This document shows positions 7,940-16,718 of a stretch of DNA of 64,000 nucleotides, in pieces. The DNA is taken from assembly GCA_964236105.1 (NCBI GenBank), contig CAXSBC010000002.1, positions 372,001-436,000 on the forward strand. Reading direction: 5' to 3'. The number at the start of each line of letters is the position of its first letter. Position 1 is the stretch's first letter. The stretch comes from Lichenicola sp964236105 (GTDB lineage: Bacteria > Pseudomonadota > Alphaproteobacteria > Acetobacterales > Acetobacteraceae). The notes beneath the pieces are model-generated. The model was not told the DNA's origin. It saw nothing but the letters and a program-made list of their open reading frames with translations, and ran no database searches. Made by a program: the position numbers and the translations under genes.

Positions 7940-9904
7940 TCAGGCGGACGGGCTGGCCGGCGCCGCTCCCGCGGGGCCCTGACGCAGCAGGTCGGGAGCC
8001 GTCGCTTCGAGCGCAAGGGCCTGCACCGCCGCGTCCAGCGCCAGGATCTCCTGGGTGGCACCCCCGAGCCGGCGCATCGCCACGGTGCGCGCCTCCGCCT
8101 CCTTGCGGCCCACAACCAGGATCACCGGCACGCGGGCCAGGCTGTGGGTGCGGATCTTGGCGTTGATCTTCTCGTTGGCGACGTCCGCCTGCACCGACAG
8201 CCCGGCGTGGCGCAGCGCGTCCGCCACCTCAAGCGCGTAGGGCTCGGCGTCGCTGACGATCGAGGCCACCACCGCCTGCACCGGCGCCAGCCAGAGCGGG
8301 AACCGGCCGGCGAACTGCTCGATCAGGATGCCGAGGAAGCGCTCGAAGGAGCCCAGGATCGCGCGGTGCAGCATCACCGGGCGATGGCGGGCGCTGTCCT
8401 CGCCGATATAGGAGGCGTCGAGCCGGTCGGGCAGCACGTAGTCCACCTGCAGCGTGCCGCACTGCCAGTCGCGGCCGATCGCGTCGCGCAGCACGAACTC
8501 CAGCTTGGGGCCGTAGAACGCGCCCTCCCCCGGATTGAGCTCGTAGGCGACGCCGGCCAGCGCGCAGGCCTCGATCAGCGCCGCCTCGGCCTTGTCCCAC
8601 GACGCGTCGTCGCCGGCGCGGTTGTCGGGACGATCGGCGAACTTCACCCGGAAGCCGTCGAAGCCGAGATCGGCATAGACCCCGGCCAGCATGGCGACGA
8701 AGCGCGCGGTCTCCGGCGCCACCTGCTCCTCGGTGCAGAACACATGCGCGTCGTCCTGCACGAAGGCGCGCACGCGCATGATGCCGTGCAGCGCGCCGGA
8801 CGGCTCGTAGCGGTGACAGGCGCCGAACTCGGCCATGCGCAGCGGCAGCTCGCGATAGGAGCGCAGGCCGTGGCGGAAGATCTGCACGTGGCACGGGCAG
8901 TTCATCGGCTTCAGCGCCAGCGTCTTCTCCTCGTCCTCCACGGTGGCCACGAACATGTGCTCGCGATACTTCTCCCAGTGGCCGGACGCCTCCCACAGCG
9001 AGCGGTCGACCAGCTGCGGGGTGCGCACCTCCTGGTAGCCGCTGCGGTTCTGCACGCGGCGCATGTAGTCCTGCAGCGTCGAGTACAGGCGCCAGCCCTT
9101 CGGGTGCCAGAACACCTGCCCGGTCGCCTCCTCCTGGATGTGGAACAGGTCCATCTCGCGGCCGATGCGCCGGTGGTCGCGTCGCTCGGCCTCCTCCAGC
9201 TGCAGCAGGTGCGCGTCGAGCTCCTTCTGGTCGCGCCAGGCGGTGCCGTAGATGCGGGTCAGCATCGGCTTGCGATGGTCGCCGCGCCAGTAGGCGCCCG
9301 CCACCTTCATCAGCTTGAAGGCGGTGCCGACGTCGCCGGTGCCGCGCATGTGCGGGCCGCGGCACAGATCGAGCCACGCGCCCTGCCGGTAGATCGAGAT
9401 GGTCTCGCTCTCGGGCAGGTCGCGGATCAGCTCGGCCTTGAAGCGCTCGCCGCGGGCCTCGAAGAAGGCGATCGCCTGCTCGCGCGGCCATTCCTCGCGC
9501 ACGAAGGCGGCGTTCGCGGCGACGATCTCGCGCATCCTCGCCTCGATGGCGGCGAAATCGTCAGGCGTGAAGGGCTGGTTGCGGGCGAAGTCGTAATAGA
9601 AGCCGTTCTCGATCGACGGACCGATGGTGACCTGGGTGCCGGGATAGAGCCCCTGCACCGCCTCGGCCAGCACGTGCGCGGTGTCGTGCCGGATCATCCC
9701 CAGGGCCGCCTCGTCGCGGCGGGTGACGAAGCGCACCGCAGCATCGGCCTCGATGGTGCGGGTCAGGTCGACGAGCTGCCCGTCGAGCTCCATGGCCAGC
9801 GCCGCCTTGGCCAGGCCCGGACCGATCGCGGCCGCCACCGCCGTGCCGGTCACCGGGCCGTCGAAGCGGCGAACGGTTCCGTCGGGCAGGGTGATGGCAG
9901 GCAT
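7940..9904 (-). CDS. thrS: Threonyl-tRNA synthetase
   Basis: A 654-residue class II synthetase with all domains: the N-terminal TGS-like part (MPAITLPDGTVRRFDG), the editing domain with HDTAHVLAEA and TIGPSIENGFYYDF, the catalytic core with zinc ligands in PMNCPCHVQIFRHGLRSYRELP and motif 2 HRYEPSGALHGIMRVRAFVQDDAH, and a C-terminal anticodon-binding domain (LAPVQAVVASIV ... VVGRKEAEARTVAMRRLGG). It charges tRNA-Thr and hydrolyses Ser-tRNA-Thr. The ATG at 9904 has GGAG eight bases upstream; a longer frame to 9964 lacks family sequence. The arrangement thrS-infC is the same as in enterobacteria. The gene follows a heptosyltransferase-like gene by 40 bases. Confidence 0.96.
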   Translation of the reverse strand: MPAITLPDGTVRRFDGPVTGTAVAAAIGPGLAKAALAMELDGQLVDLTRTIEADAAVRFVTRRDEAALGMIRHDTAHVLAEAVQGLYPGTQVTIGPSIENGFYYDFARNQPFTPDDFAAIEARMREIVAANAAFVREEWPREQAIAFFEARGERFKAELIRDLPESETISIYRQGAWLDLCRGPHMRGTGDVGTAFKLMKVAGAYWRGDHRKPMLTRIYGTAWRDQKELDAHLLQLEEAERRDHRRIGREMDLFHIQEEATGQVFWHPKGWRLYSTLQDYMRRVQNRSGYQEVRTPQLVDRSLWEASGHWEKYREHMFVATVEDEEKTLALKPMNCPCHVQIFRHGLRSYRELPLRMAEFGACHRYEPSGALHGIMRVRAFVQDDAHVFCTEEQVAPETARFVAMLAGVYADLGFDGFRVKFADRPDNRAGDDASWDKAEAALIEACALAGVAYELNPGEGAFYGPKLEFVLRDAIGRDWQCGTLQVDYVLPDRLDASYIGEDSARHRPVMLHRAILGSFERFLGILIEQFAGRFPLWLAPVQAVVASIVSDAEPYALEVADALRHAGLSVQADVANEKINAKIRTHSLARVPVILVVGRKEAEARTVAMRRLGGATQEILALDAAVQALALEATAPDLLRQGPAGAAPASPSA

Positions 9905-9944
9905 GGGACCAGCTCCGGGCACAGGGCAGGCGCCTCGTATGGCG

Positions 9945-10859
9945 TCAGCCAGGCAGGGCCGCAACCCTGGCCGCGACCGGCGCCACCGCCAGATCGGTCA
10001 GGTCCGCGACGCGCAGGATCGCGACCTGGTCCGGACGGCGTCCGACCGGCGCGGTCAGGGCGGGATCGCTGTCGGCGGAGAACAGCACCAGCGCCGGGCA
10101 GCCCATCGCGGCCGCGAGATGCATCGGGCCGGTGTCGTTGCCGACCGCCAGGCGAGCGCGCGCCATCAGGCCGCCGAGCTCGATCAGGCTGGTGCGGCCG
10201 GTGAGATCGAGCGCGTCCGGGCAGCAGGCGCGGATGGCGGCGGCGAGCGGCGCGTCCGCCTGCCCGCCCACCACCACCGGATGCAGGCCGCGCTGCGCCA
10301 GCAGGGCGGCCAGCGCGCCGAACCGCTCGGCGGGCCAGCGCTTGGCCGGCCGGTGTGGTGCCGCACCCGGGACCAGCAGGACCGTCGGCGGCGCCAGGAC
10401 CGGACCGCCGCCGGCCAGCCATGCCAGGTCGGGCGCCGGCACCGCGGCGATCCCGGCCTGCGCGAGCTGTCCCGCCTGCCGGATGCGCGTATGCAGCCGG
10501 TCGCGGTCCGGATCGGCGTCGGGATGCGAGGCGCCGCGCGCGATGCCGGACCAGCCGGGACGGCCGGCGAGCCGGAAGTAGCGCGACGAGCGTCCGGAGG
10601 TCTGCAGGTCGTAGACGAAGTCGTATCCGGCCAGGGTCCGGCGCAGGCGCTGCAGGCCGGACAGGTCCCACCAGGCCGGCCGGGCATCCGCCGCCACCGC
10701 GTCGAACCACGGGCTGGCCCTGGCGAGACCGGCGAACGGGCTGGTGGTCAGCAGCGCGACGTGATCGTCCGGGTGATGCGCGCGGATGGCGGCGAACGGC
10801 GCGAAGGCCTGCACGACGTCGCCGAGCGCGCCCAGCTTGATGACGAGGATCCGCCTCAC
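9945..10859 (-). CDS. Glycosyltransferase family 9 (ADP-heptose:LPS heptosyltransferase-like)
   Basis: A 304-residue GT-B enzyme. The N-terminus RRILVIKLGALGDVVQAFAPF is the family-9 signature, and the C-terminal nucleotide-sugar region contains LLVPGAAPHRPAKRWPAERF and VGNDTGPMHLAAAMGCPALVLF. Such enzymes add heptose (or another sugar) to the LPS inner core at the cytoplasmic face. A GTG at 10859 places the signature at the very start, as in relatives; an ATG at 10898 would add 13 basic residues. It lies in a minus-strand run between a family-4 glycosyltransferase (105 bases upstream) and thrS, fitting an envelope-polysaccharide role. The sugar specificity is not readable. Confidence 0.85.
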   Translation of the reverse strand: MRRILVIKLGALGDVVQAFAPFAAIRAHHPDDHVALLTTSPFAGLARASPWFDAVAADARPAWWDLSGLQRLRRTLAGYDFVYDLQTSGRSSRYFRLAGRPGWSGIARGASHPDADPDRDRLHTRIRQAGQLAQAGIAAVPAPDLAWLAGGGPVLAPPTVLLVPGAAPHRPAKRWPAERFGALAALLAQRGLHPVVVGGQADAPLAAAIRACCPDALDLTGRTSLIELGGLMARARLAVGNDTGPMHLAAAMGCPALVLFSADSDPALTAPVGRRPDQVAILRVADLTDLAVAPVAARVAALPG

Positions 10860-10964
10860 CGCGCGCCACCGGCCGGCGCGCCTGTACGATCGCAGCACGG
10901 TCCTGCGGCAGCGCGGACCGGCCGCGACCCCGGCGGCGGGGAAGGCAGGGCGCCGGCGACCATG

Positions 10965-12182
10965 CTAGGCGGTCTGCCGGGACGGATCCCTCGTTCCGGG
11001 CCGCGCCGGGTGCGCCGGAAACGGCCGGCCGAGCAGCTCCTCGTAGACCGACAGCGTGGCCTGCTGCATCGCCTGCGTCGTATAATGGGCCAGGACCCGG
11101 TCCCGCGCCTGCAGGCCGAGCCGGCGGCGCGCGTCCCCGTCGAGCGACAGCGCGTGTCGCAGCAGCCCGGCCAGCGCGGATGCGTCGCCTGGCGGGAACA
11201 GGAAGCCGGTGACGCCGTCCTCGACGGTTTCCAGCGCGGCGCCGTGGCCGGCCGCCACCACCAGGCGCCCCATCGCCTGCGCCTCCACCACCGTGCGGCC
11301 GAACGGCTCGGGCTTCAGCGACGGGATCGCCACCACATCGGCCAGCGCCAGCGCCGCCGGCATGTCGGTGCAGTTGCCGGCGAAGCGGAGGCGCTGCCGC
11401 AGGCCGAGCCGATCTGCCTGCCGCAGCAGCGCCTCGCCGAAGCCGCGTCGCCCGTCCCGCGACGGGCCCACCAGCACGCAGACCCAGGGCAGCGCCGGGT
11501 CCTGCGCCGACAGCAGCGCCAGCGCGTCGAGCAGCAGCGCATGGCCCTTCCACGCGGTGACGCGGCCCGGAAGCATGACCACCGCAGCCCCGTCCGGCAG
11601 GGCCCACTGGCGGGCGAGCGCATGCATCCGGTCGCCGCGCACCGCGGCCGGGTCGAAGCTCGCCGTGTCGGCGCCGCGCGGGATCGTGCGCAGCCGGTCG
11701 GGGCCGACGCCGTAGCGGTCGGCGACGCGGTCGGCGACGAACCGGCTGATGGCGATGACGCGGTCGCCCGACGCCATGACGGCGTTGTAGCGGCGCTTGA
11801 GCGGAAAGCTCTCGCTGTAGACCCCGTGCCAGGTGGTCACGAACGGCGTGCCGGTACGGCGTGTCGCCCAGCGCGCCGACCAGGCCGGGGCGCGCGAGCG
11901 GGCATGCACCAGATCGACGCGATGCCGGCGGATCAGCCGGGCCAGCCGTCCGGCGTTAAGCCAGATCGACAGCGGGTCCCTGGTCAGCAGGTCGAGTGTC
12001 ACGTGGGTGGCGCCAACCCGCTCCAGCTGCGGCAGCAGCCGGCCGCCGGCGCTGGCGACCAGGGCGACGCCGCCGGCCTCGACGATCGCGCGCGCCATCT
12101 CGATGGTGCCGCGCTCCACGCCGCCCGCCTGGAGGGCCGGCAGCACCTGCAGGACCGTGGGCGGCGGAGCGGAGGGCGACAT
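10965..12182 (-). CDS. Glycosyltransferase family 4
   Basis: About 405 residues. The N-terminal half shows VLQVLPALQAGGVERGTIEMARA (acceptor-side loop of GT-B enzymes), then HARSRAPAWSARWA and FVTTWHGVYSES. The donor-binding half has IPRGADTASFDP, LPGRVTAWKGHALLLDAL and the E-x7-E-like element KPEPFGRTVVEAQAMGRLVVAAG. These are typical of retaining family-4 transferases building LPS or exopolysaccharide. Start candidates are ATGs at 12182, 12194 and 12218; 12182 is used because homology begins there. The frame is open further upstream but without family sequence. It heads the minus-strand run that continues with the heptosyltransferase-like gene and thrS, divergent from the DUF5872 gene. Confidence 0.85.
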   Translation of the reverse strand: MSPSAPPPTVLQVLPALQAGGVERGTIEMARAIVEAGGVALVASAGGRLLPQLERVGATHVTLDLLTRDPLSIWLNAGRLARLIRRHRVDLVHARSRAPAWSARWATRRTGTPFVTTWHGVYSESFPLKRRYNAVMASGDRVIAISRFVADRVADRYGVGPDRLRTIPRGADTASFDPAAVRGDRMHALARQWALPDGAAVVMLPGRVTAWKGHALLLDALALLSAQDPALPWVCVLVGPSRDGRRGFGEALLRQADRLGLRQRLRFAGNCTDMPAALALADVVAIPSLKPEPFGRTVVEAQAMGRLVVAAGHGAALETVEDGVTGFLFPPGDASALAGLLRHALSLDGDARRRLGLQARDRVLAHYTTQAMQQATLSVYEELLGRPFPAHPARPGTRDPSRQTA

Positions 12183-12311
12183 GGCGGCGGCCATAGCATG
12201 GGCCGGTTGCGGCCGCATCAGCCACCGCACAGGAAGTTCAGGCAGCCCGGCAGGCAACAGCGCGACGCCGGCGTCGTTGCGGCTCCGACAGGGATACGGG
12301 AGTGCTGGAGG

Positions 12312-12842
12312 ATGGCCGGGACGGCGAAGAAGACCGACCTCAAGCTGTGGGAGGCGGTGAAGACCGCGGTCACCGACGGCGACAAGGGCGGCAAGCCGGG
12401 CCAGTGGTCGGCGCGCAAGGCGCAGCTGGCGACGGCGGAATACAAGAAGCAGGGCGGCGGCTATGCGGGGGCCAAGACCGCGGACAACCATCTGAGCCAG
12501 TGGACCCGGGAGGAGTGGGACACGAAGTCGGGCGAGAAGTCGGGCGAGACCGGCGAGCGCTACCTGCCCAAGGAGGCGCGCGACTCGCTCAGCGCCGACG
12601 AGTATGCGCGCACCACCGCGAAGAAGCGGGCCGACACCCGGAAGGGCCGCCAGTTCTCCAGCCAGCCGGCGGACGTGGCGGCCAAGACCGCGACGCATCG
12701 CGACACCGGCAAGGCCGCAGCACCCGCCGATGCCGGGCCGGACGGCATGACCAGGCAGCAGCTGATGCACCAGGCGACCGCGAAGGGCATCAAGGGCCGC
12801 TCGCGGATGAAGAAGGACGAGCTGGTCGCGGCCCTGTCCTGA
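12312..12842 (+). CDS. DUF5872 protein with a C-terminal Rho-N/SAP-like motif
   Basis: A 176-residue, highly charged protein. The N-terminal half matches the DUF5872 pattern (KKTDLKLWEAVKTAVTDGDKGGKPGQWSARKAQLATAEYKKQGGGY, written here only as a description of residues ~5-50). The last ~32 residues (MTRQQLMHQATAKGIKGRSR then MKKDELVAALS) look like the helix-extended-loop-helix of SAP / Rho N-terminal domains that bind nucleic acid. The middle is Lys/Ala/Thr-rich and likely disordered. GGGAG nine bases before the ATG supports the start. DUF5872 occurs in bacteria and large DNA viruses without known function. I infer a small DNA- or RNA-associated protein. Confidence 0.75.
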   Translation: MAGTAKKTDLKLWEAVKTAVTDGDKGGKPGQWSARKAQLATAEYKKQGGGYAGAKTADNHLSQWTREEWDTKSGEKSGETGERYLPKEARDSLSADEYARTTAKKRADTRKGRQFSSQPADVAAKTATHRDTGKAAAPADAGPDGMTRQQLMHQATAKGIKGRSRMKKDELVAALS

Positions 12843-12915
12843 GGCCGGGCGGCGCCGTGGCCGAGGCCGGGTCGCGGCAATTCGGCGACCGCGCGACGCC
12901 GCGGTAGGGTGCGGC

Positions 12916-13707
12916 ATGAATCACGAGACCCTGCACCACCTCGCCCGCGCGGATGGGGTCCGGCTGGCGGCCCGCCACCAGCCCGGGCGCGCGCCCACCA
13001 TCGTGTTCCTGCCGGGACTGCGCAGCGACATGGGCGGCGACAAGGCCACCGCCCTGGCCGGCTTCGCCCGCAGCCGCGGACAGGCCTCGCTGCGGCTGGA
13101 CTATTCCGGCCACGGCGCCAGCGACGGCCGGTTCGAGGATGGCAGCGTCGCGGTCTGGCGCGACGACGCAGTCGCGGTCATCGACCGGCTGGCGCCCGGG
13201 CCGGTGGTGCTGGTCGGGTCGTCGATGGGCGGCTGGATCGGCCTGATGGTCGCAGTCGCCCTCGGCGGCCGGGCGCGCGGCTTCGTCGGCGTCGCGGCGG
13301 CGCCGGACTTCACCCGCACCCTGCTGACGGCGCTGACCCCGTCCCAGCGCATGGCGCTCGACCGTGACGGCCGCGTGCTGCTGCAGGCAGCGCCGGAACC
13401 GCTGCCGCTGACCAGGCTGGCGATCGAGGATGGCGAGGCCTGCAGCCTGCTGGACGGACCGATCCCCGTCGCCTGTCCGGTCCGGCTGCTGCACGGCCAG
13501 CGCGACACGGTGGTGCCCTGGCAGACCGCGCTCCGGATCGCCGAACACGTCACGACCGACGACTGCCAGGTCACGCTGGTCAAGGATGGCGACCACCGGC
13601 TGTCGCGGCCGGGCGATCTGGCGCTGCTGCAGGCGGCGTTGGAGCAGCTGTGCCGCGACGGCGCTCAGCCGCCGGCCGCGAGGATGGCCGGCAGTCCCTC
13701 GCGATAG
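12916..13707 (+). CDS. Alpha/beta hydrolase
   Basis: A 263-residue hydrolase of the serine-nucleophile type. An oxyanion-hole strand (TIVFLPGLRSDMGGDKA) is followed by LRLDYSGHGASDG, the nucleophile elbow GSSMGG with Ser103, the acid Asp197 in GQRDTVVP and His227 in DGDHRLS. It resembles the ABHD10-like group of small cytoplasmic thioesterases/esterases common in alphaproteobacteria. The 3' end overlaps the convergent SDR gene by 43 bases, so the two mRNAs share an antisense stretch. Substrate unknown. Confidence 0.86.
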   Translation: MNHETLHHLARADGVRLAARHQPGRAPTIVFLPGLRSDMGGDKATALAGFARSRGQASLRLDYSGHGASDGRFEDGSVAVWRDDAVAVIDRLAPGPVVLVGSSMGGWIGLMVAVALGGRARGFVGVAAAPDFTRTLLTALTPSQRMALDRDGRVLLQAAPEPLPLTRLAIEDGEACSLLDGPIPVACPVRLLHGQRDTVVPWQTALRIAEHVTTDDCQVTLVKDGDHRLSRPGDLALLQAALEQLCRDGAQPPAARMAGSPSR

Positions 13708-14528
13708 CTCGGATAGCGCCATGGCCGCCGCAGCGCCTGCTGCGTCACGCGGCTCGCCACCTTGCGGTTCTCCGCCCAGAAGCTGCGGCCCATGGCGCTC
13801 ATCGCCGCCAGCGCCTCGGCGAGCGGCACCTCGGGCGGGGCCGGCAGGCCGAGCAGCCGGGCCGCCTCGGCGATCACCACGGCGCTCTCGGCCGGCAGGT
13901 CGTCGCTGAGGTTGAGCACCCGTCGCCGCGGCCCCGCCTGCATCGCCGCCAGCGTGGCGCCGGCGATGTCGTCGCGGTGGATGCGGCCGAACGCGTGCCC
14001 GGGGGCGACGACGCGCCGGCTGCGGCCCTCGCGCAGGTCGTCGAACACGCTGCGGCCCGGACCGTAGATGCCGGCGATGCGCAGCAGGTCGAGCCGGCTG
14101 CCGGTCGCCTCCGCCAGTGCCTGCCAGTCCCGCTCCGCCGCCAGCCGCCTGGTGCCGCGCGGTCCGGTCGGCGAGGGCTCGGTGGTCTCGTCGACCCAGC
14201 CGCCCTGGCGGTCGCCATAGACGCCGGTGGTGGAGAGATAGCCGATCCAGTCGGGCCGGCTGTCGCGCATCCGCCGGCCCAGCAGCGTCAGGATCGGATC
14301 GCCCGCCTCCTGCGGCGGCGCCCCCGCCAGCCAGTGCGTGGCCTCGTCGAGCAGCGGCCCCGCCGCGTCGGGATGCAGCAGGCGCACGCCTGCCGGAACG
14401 GCGTCGTCGGCGCGGCGGCTGGTGCCGGAGACGCGGTAGCCGGCGTCGAGCGCGCGTTCGGCCACGGCGCTGGCCGAATAGCCGAGCCCGAAGATCAGCA
14501 GATGCGGAACCCGCACAGCACCGCTCAC
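13665..14528 (-). CDS. SDR family NAD(P)-dependent protein (YeeZ-like)
   Basis: A 287-residue Rossmann-fold protein with an N-terminal nucleotide-binding turn (LLIFGLGYSASAVAERAL), the active-site-like strand WIGYLSTTGVYGDRQGGWVDE and a later LRIAGIYGPGRSVFDDL segment. This combination marks the extended/atypical SDR group related to E. coli YeeZ. The Tyr of a canonical YxxxK is not obvious, so catalysis is uncertain. It is convergent with the hydrolase gene and shares 43 bases with it. It is divergent from the TPR gene, leaving ~86 bases for two promoters. Confidence 0.8.
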   Translation of the reverse strand: MSGAVRVPHLLIFGLGYSASAVAERALDAGYRVSGTSRRADDAVPAGVRLLHPDAAGPLLDEATHWLAGAPPQEAGDPILTLLGRRMRDSRPDWIGYLSTTGVYGDRQGGWVDETTEPSPTGPRGTRRLAAERDWQALAEATGSRLDLLRIAGIYGPGRSVFDDLREGRSRRVVAPGHAFGRIHRDDIAGATLAAMQAGPRRRVLNLSDDLPAESAVVIAEAARLLGLPAPPEVPLAEALAAMSAMGRSFWAENRKVASRVTQQALRRPWRYPSYREGLPAILAAGG

Positions 14529-14614
14529 GCCCGATCTCCGGTCACGGACGCGACAGGCGGAATCGTTCCGCTTGACGTGAGGCGGTCCCCGCGCGGCACA
14601 GTGGCCGCATCGCC

Positions 14615-15490
14615 ATGATCCCCCTGCAGCCCCGATCCCGCATTGCCGTCCCCCTGTTGCTGGCCGCCGCCTGCGCCGTCCGGCCGGCGATGGCGGCCGA
14701 CATGTCGGGTCACCCCGCCCGGCTGCAACGCCTGGCGAAGCTGGAGGCTCCGCCCGCCCGGCCGTCCCGCCCCGGCGCCGCGCGGACGATGGGAGCGCGG
14801 GCCGCCGCCGACGGGGCCGGCGACAATGGCTGCCTCGCCCTGCTGTCGGACAATCCCGCCGGCGCCGCCGACTATGCGCGCGACTGGGCGCGGCACGGCG
14901 GCGGCGACGCGGCGGCGCAGTGCGCGGCGCTGGCGGACGTGGCGCTCGGCGATCCGGTCGCCGGCGCTGGGTCGCTCGACGATCTGTCGCGGCAGGCGAG
15001 CCTGCCGGCCCGGCGCCGGGCGCTGCTGGCGGACCAGGCGGCGCAGTCCTGGCTGCTGGCCCTCAGGCCGGACCAGGCGCTGCGATCCGCCCGCGCCGCC
15101 TCGGCACTCGATCCGGACGATCCGGAGCTGGTGGTGGATGGCGCGCGCGCCGCGGTCGCGGCCGGGCAGCCGGGAGAGGCGGTGAGCGGCCTGGCCCCGG
15201 TGCTGGCGGCCCATCCGGACCGCGGCGACGCGCTGGTGGTGCGCGCCACCGCCTACCGCACGCTGAACCGGATCGCGGAGGCGCGCGCCGACATCGAGGC
15301 GGCGTGCGCCAGGCTGCCCGACGAGCCGGACGCGCTGCTGGAGCGCGGCATCCTGCGCGAGCGGTCGGGCGATCTCGACGGCGCCCGCGACGACTGGAGC
15401 CGCATCCTGTCGCTGTCGCCCGACACCCACGAGGCGGACCTGGCGCAGCAGGATCTGGCGCTGCTCGATGCCGGCCCAGACGCCCGCTAA
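14615..15490 (+). CDS. Exported TPR-repeat protein
   Basis: A 291-residue protein with a Sec signal peptide (basic start, hydrophobic IAVPLLLAAACAV, cleavage near MAA-D). The mature part is helical with tetratricopeptide-like repeats in the C-terminal half, for example ALRSARAASALDPDDPELVVDGARAAVAAGQ-type helices and ILRERSGDLDGARDDWSRILSLSPD near residues 245-270. TPR proteins usually scaffold protein contacts; the partner is unknown. It is monocistronic on the plus strand, and its stop codon lies inside a 12-bp tandem repeat that bridges to the convergent flavoprotein gene. Confidence 0.75.
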   Translation: MIPLQPRSRIAVPLLLAAACAVRPAMAADMSGHPARLQRLAKLEAPPARPSRPGAARTMGARAAADGAGDNGCLALLSDNPAGAADYARDWARHGGGDAAAQCAALADVALGDPVAGAGSLDDLSRQASLPARRRALLADQAAQSWLLALRPDQALRSARAASALDPDDPELVVDGARAAVAAGQPGEAVSGLAPVLAAHPDRGDALVVRATAYRTLNRIAEARADIEAACARLPDEPDALLERGILRERSGDLDGARDDWSRILSLSPDTHEADLAQQDLALLDAGPDAR

Positions 15491-15526
15491 CACGCCCGCT
15501 GGCACGCCCGCTGGCGCGCCTGCTCA
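15479..15526. repeat. Four tandem 12-bp units between convergent genes
   Basis: The units are gacgcccgctaa, cacgcccgctgg, cacgcccgctgg and a degenerate cgcgcctgctca. The TAA of the TPR gene is inside unit one, and the stop of the convergent flavoprotein gene is in unit four. This looks like local slippage duplication of the gene end. Confidence 0.7.
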
Positions 15527-16708
15527 GGCGGCGCTGCCCGCCGCCCAGCCGCTCGACCAGGCCCACTGGAAGTTGTAGCCGCCGAGCCAGCCGGTCACGT
15601 CGACCGCCTCGCCCACGAAGAACAGGCCGGGCACCGACGCGACCTCCATCGTCTTCGACGACAAAGCGGTGGTGTCGATGCCGCCGCGGGTGACCTCGGC
15701 CTTGGCATAGCCCTCGGTGCCCGACGGGATCAGGCGCCAGTCGCCGAGCCGCCCGGCCACCGCCTTCAGCACGCTGCCCGGCAGGCCGCCGATCGGGCCG
15801 GACGCGCCATGCTCCTGGGCGACGGCCTGGGCGAGGCGCTGCGGCAGGATCTCGGACAGGATGGTGCCGAGCTCGGCCCTGCCGCGCGTCTGGCGCCGCT
15901 GCCTGAGGAAGCCCGGCACATCCTGGCCTGGCGCCAGATCGAGGCGGATCGGCTCGCCCGCCTGCCAGTACGAGGAGATCTGCAGCAGCGCCGGGCCGGA
16001 CAGGCCGCGATGGGTGAACAGCATGGCCTCCGGGAACGCCGCCGTGCCGCAGCGCGCCACCGCGCCGAGCGACACGCCGGCCAGCGCGCGCATCGAGGCC
16101 TGCGCGTCGCCCTCGAAGGTGAACGGCACCAGCGCCGGCGCCAGTGGCGTCAGCGGCACGCCGAAGCGGCGGGCGACGTCATGGGCGAAGCCGGTGGCGC
16201 CGATCTTGGGGATCGACAGCCCGCCGGTGGCCAGGATCAGGCTGGCGGCCTCGAAGCTGCCGCCGTCGGTGGCGACCCGGTAGCGCTCGGCGCGGTCGAT
16301 CGCGGTGATGCGGCGGCCGAGCTGCAGCACCACGCCGGCGGCCGCGCATTCGGCCAGCAGCATGGCGACGATCTGGCGGGCCGAGCCCTCGCAGAACAGC
16401 TGGCCGAGCGTCTTCTCGTGCCAGACGATGCCGTGCTTCTCGACCAGCGCCAGGAAGTCCATGGCGGTGTAGCGGGCGAGTGCCGAGCGGCAGAAGCTGC
16501 GGTTCTGCGACACGAAGCGGTCCGGCCGGCAGTCGCGGTTGGTGAAGTTGCAGCGCCCGCCGCCGGAGATGACGATCTTGGCGCCGGGCTCGGCTGCGTG
16601 CTCGAGCAGCAGCACCCGACGGCCGCGCTGGCCTGCGGCGATGGCCGCCATCAGCCCGGCCGCGCCGGCGCCGGCGATGATCACGTCGAAGGGGGCAGGC
16701 GCGGTCAT
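15524..16708 (-). CDS. HI0933 family NAD(P)/FAD-dependent oxidoreductase (BaiN-like)
   Basis: A 394-residue flavoprotein with the family signature: an FAD Rossmann motif (DVIIAGAGAAGLMAAIAAGQRG, residues ~9-30) followed by ISGGGRCNFTN, characteristic of HI0933/BaiN proteins. A C-terminal GGIDTTALSSKTMEVASVPGLFFVGEAVDVTGWLGGYNFQ-like segment again binds FAD. The biochemical role in most bacteria is unknown; BaiN acts on bile-acid intermediates in gut clostridia, a role not expected here. It lies ten bases downstream of the GST gene on the same strand, suggesting a two-gene unit. The ATG at 16708 gives a complete N-terminus. Confidence 0.88.
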   Translation of the reverse strand: MTAPAPFDVIIAGAGAAGLMAAIAAGQRGRRVLLLEHAAEPGAKIVISGGGRCNFTNRDCRPDRFVSQNRSFCRSALARYTAMDFLALVEKHGIVWHEKTLGQLFCEGSARQIVAMLLAECAAAGVVLQLGRRITAIDRAERYRVATDGGSFEAASLILATGGLSIPKIGATGFAHDVARRFGVPLTPLAPALVPFTFEGDAQASMRALAGVSLGAVARCGTAAFPEAMLFTHRGLSGPALLQISSYWQAGEPIRLDLAPGQDVPGFLRQRRQTRGRAELGTILSEILPQRLAQAVAQEHGASGPIGGLPGSVLKAVAGRLGDWRLIPSGTEGYAKAEVTRGGIDTTALSSKTMEVASVPGLFFVGEAVDVTGWLGGYNFQWAWSSGWAAGSAA

Positions 16709-16718
16709 GACGGCGGCC

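Noticed and set aside
9681..12311. Plus-strand open frame extending upstream of the DUF5872 gene
   Set aside because: Only the last 176 codons have family sequence and a ribosome-binding site; the rest is antisense to the two glycosyltransferases and to the start of thrS.
14572..14600. TTGACG box before the TPR gene as a promoter
   Set aside because: No acceptable -10 at 16-18 bases; GGCACA at that spacing is not convincing.
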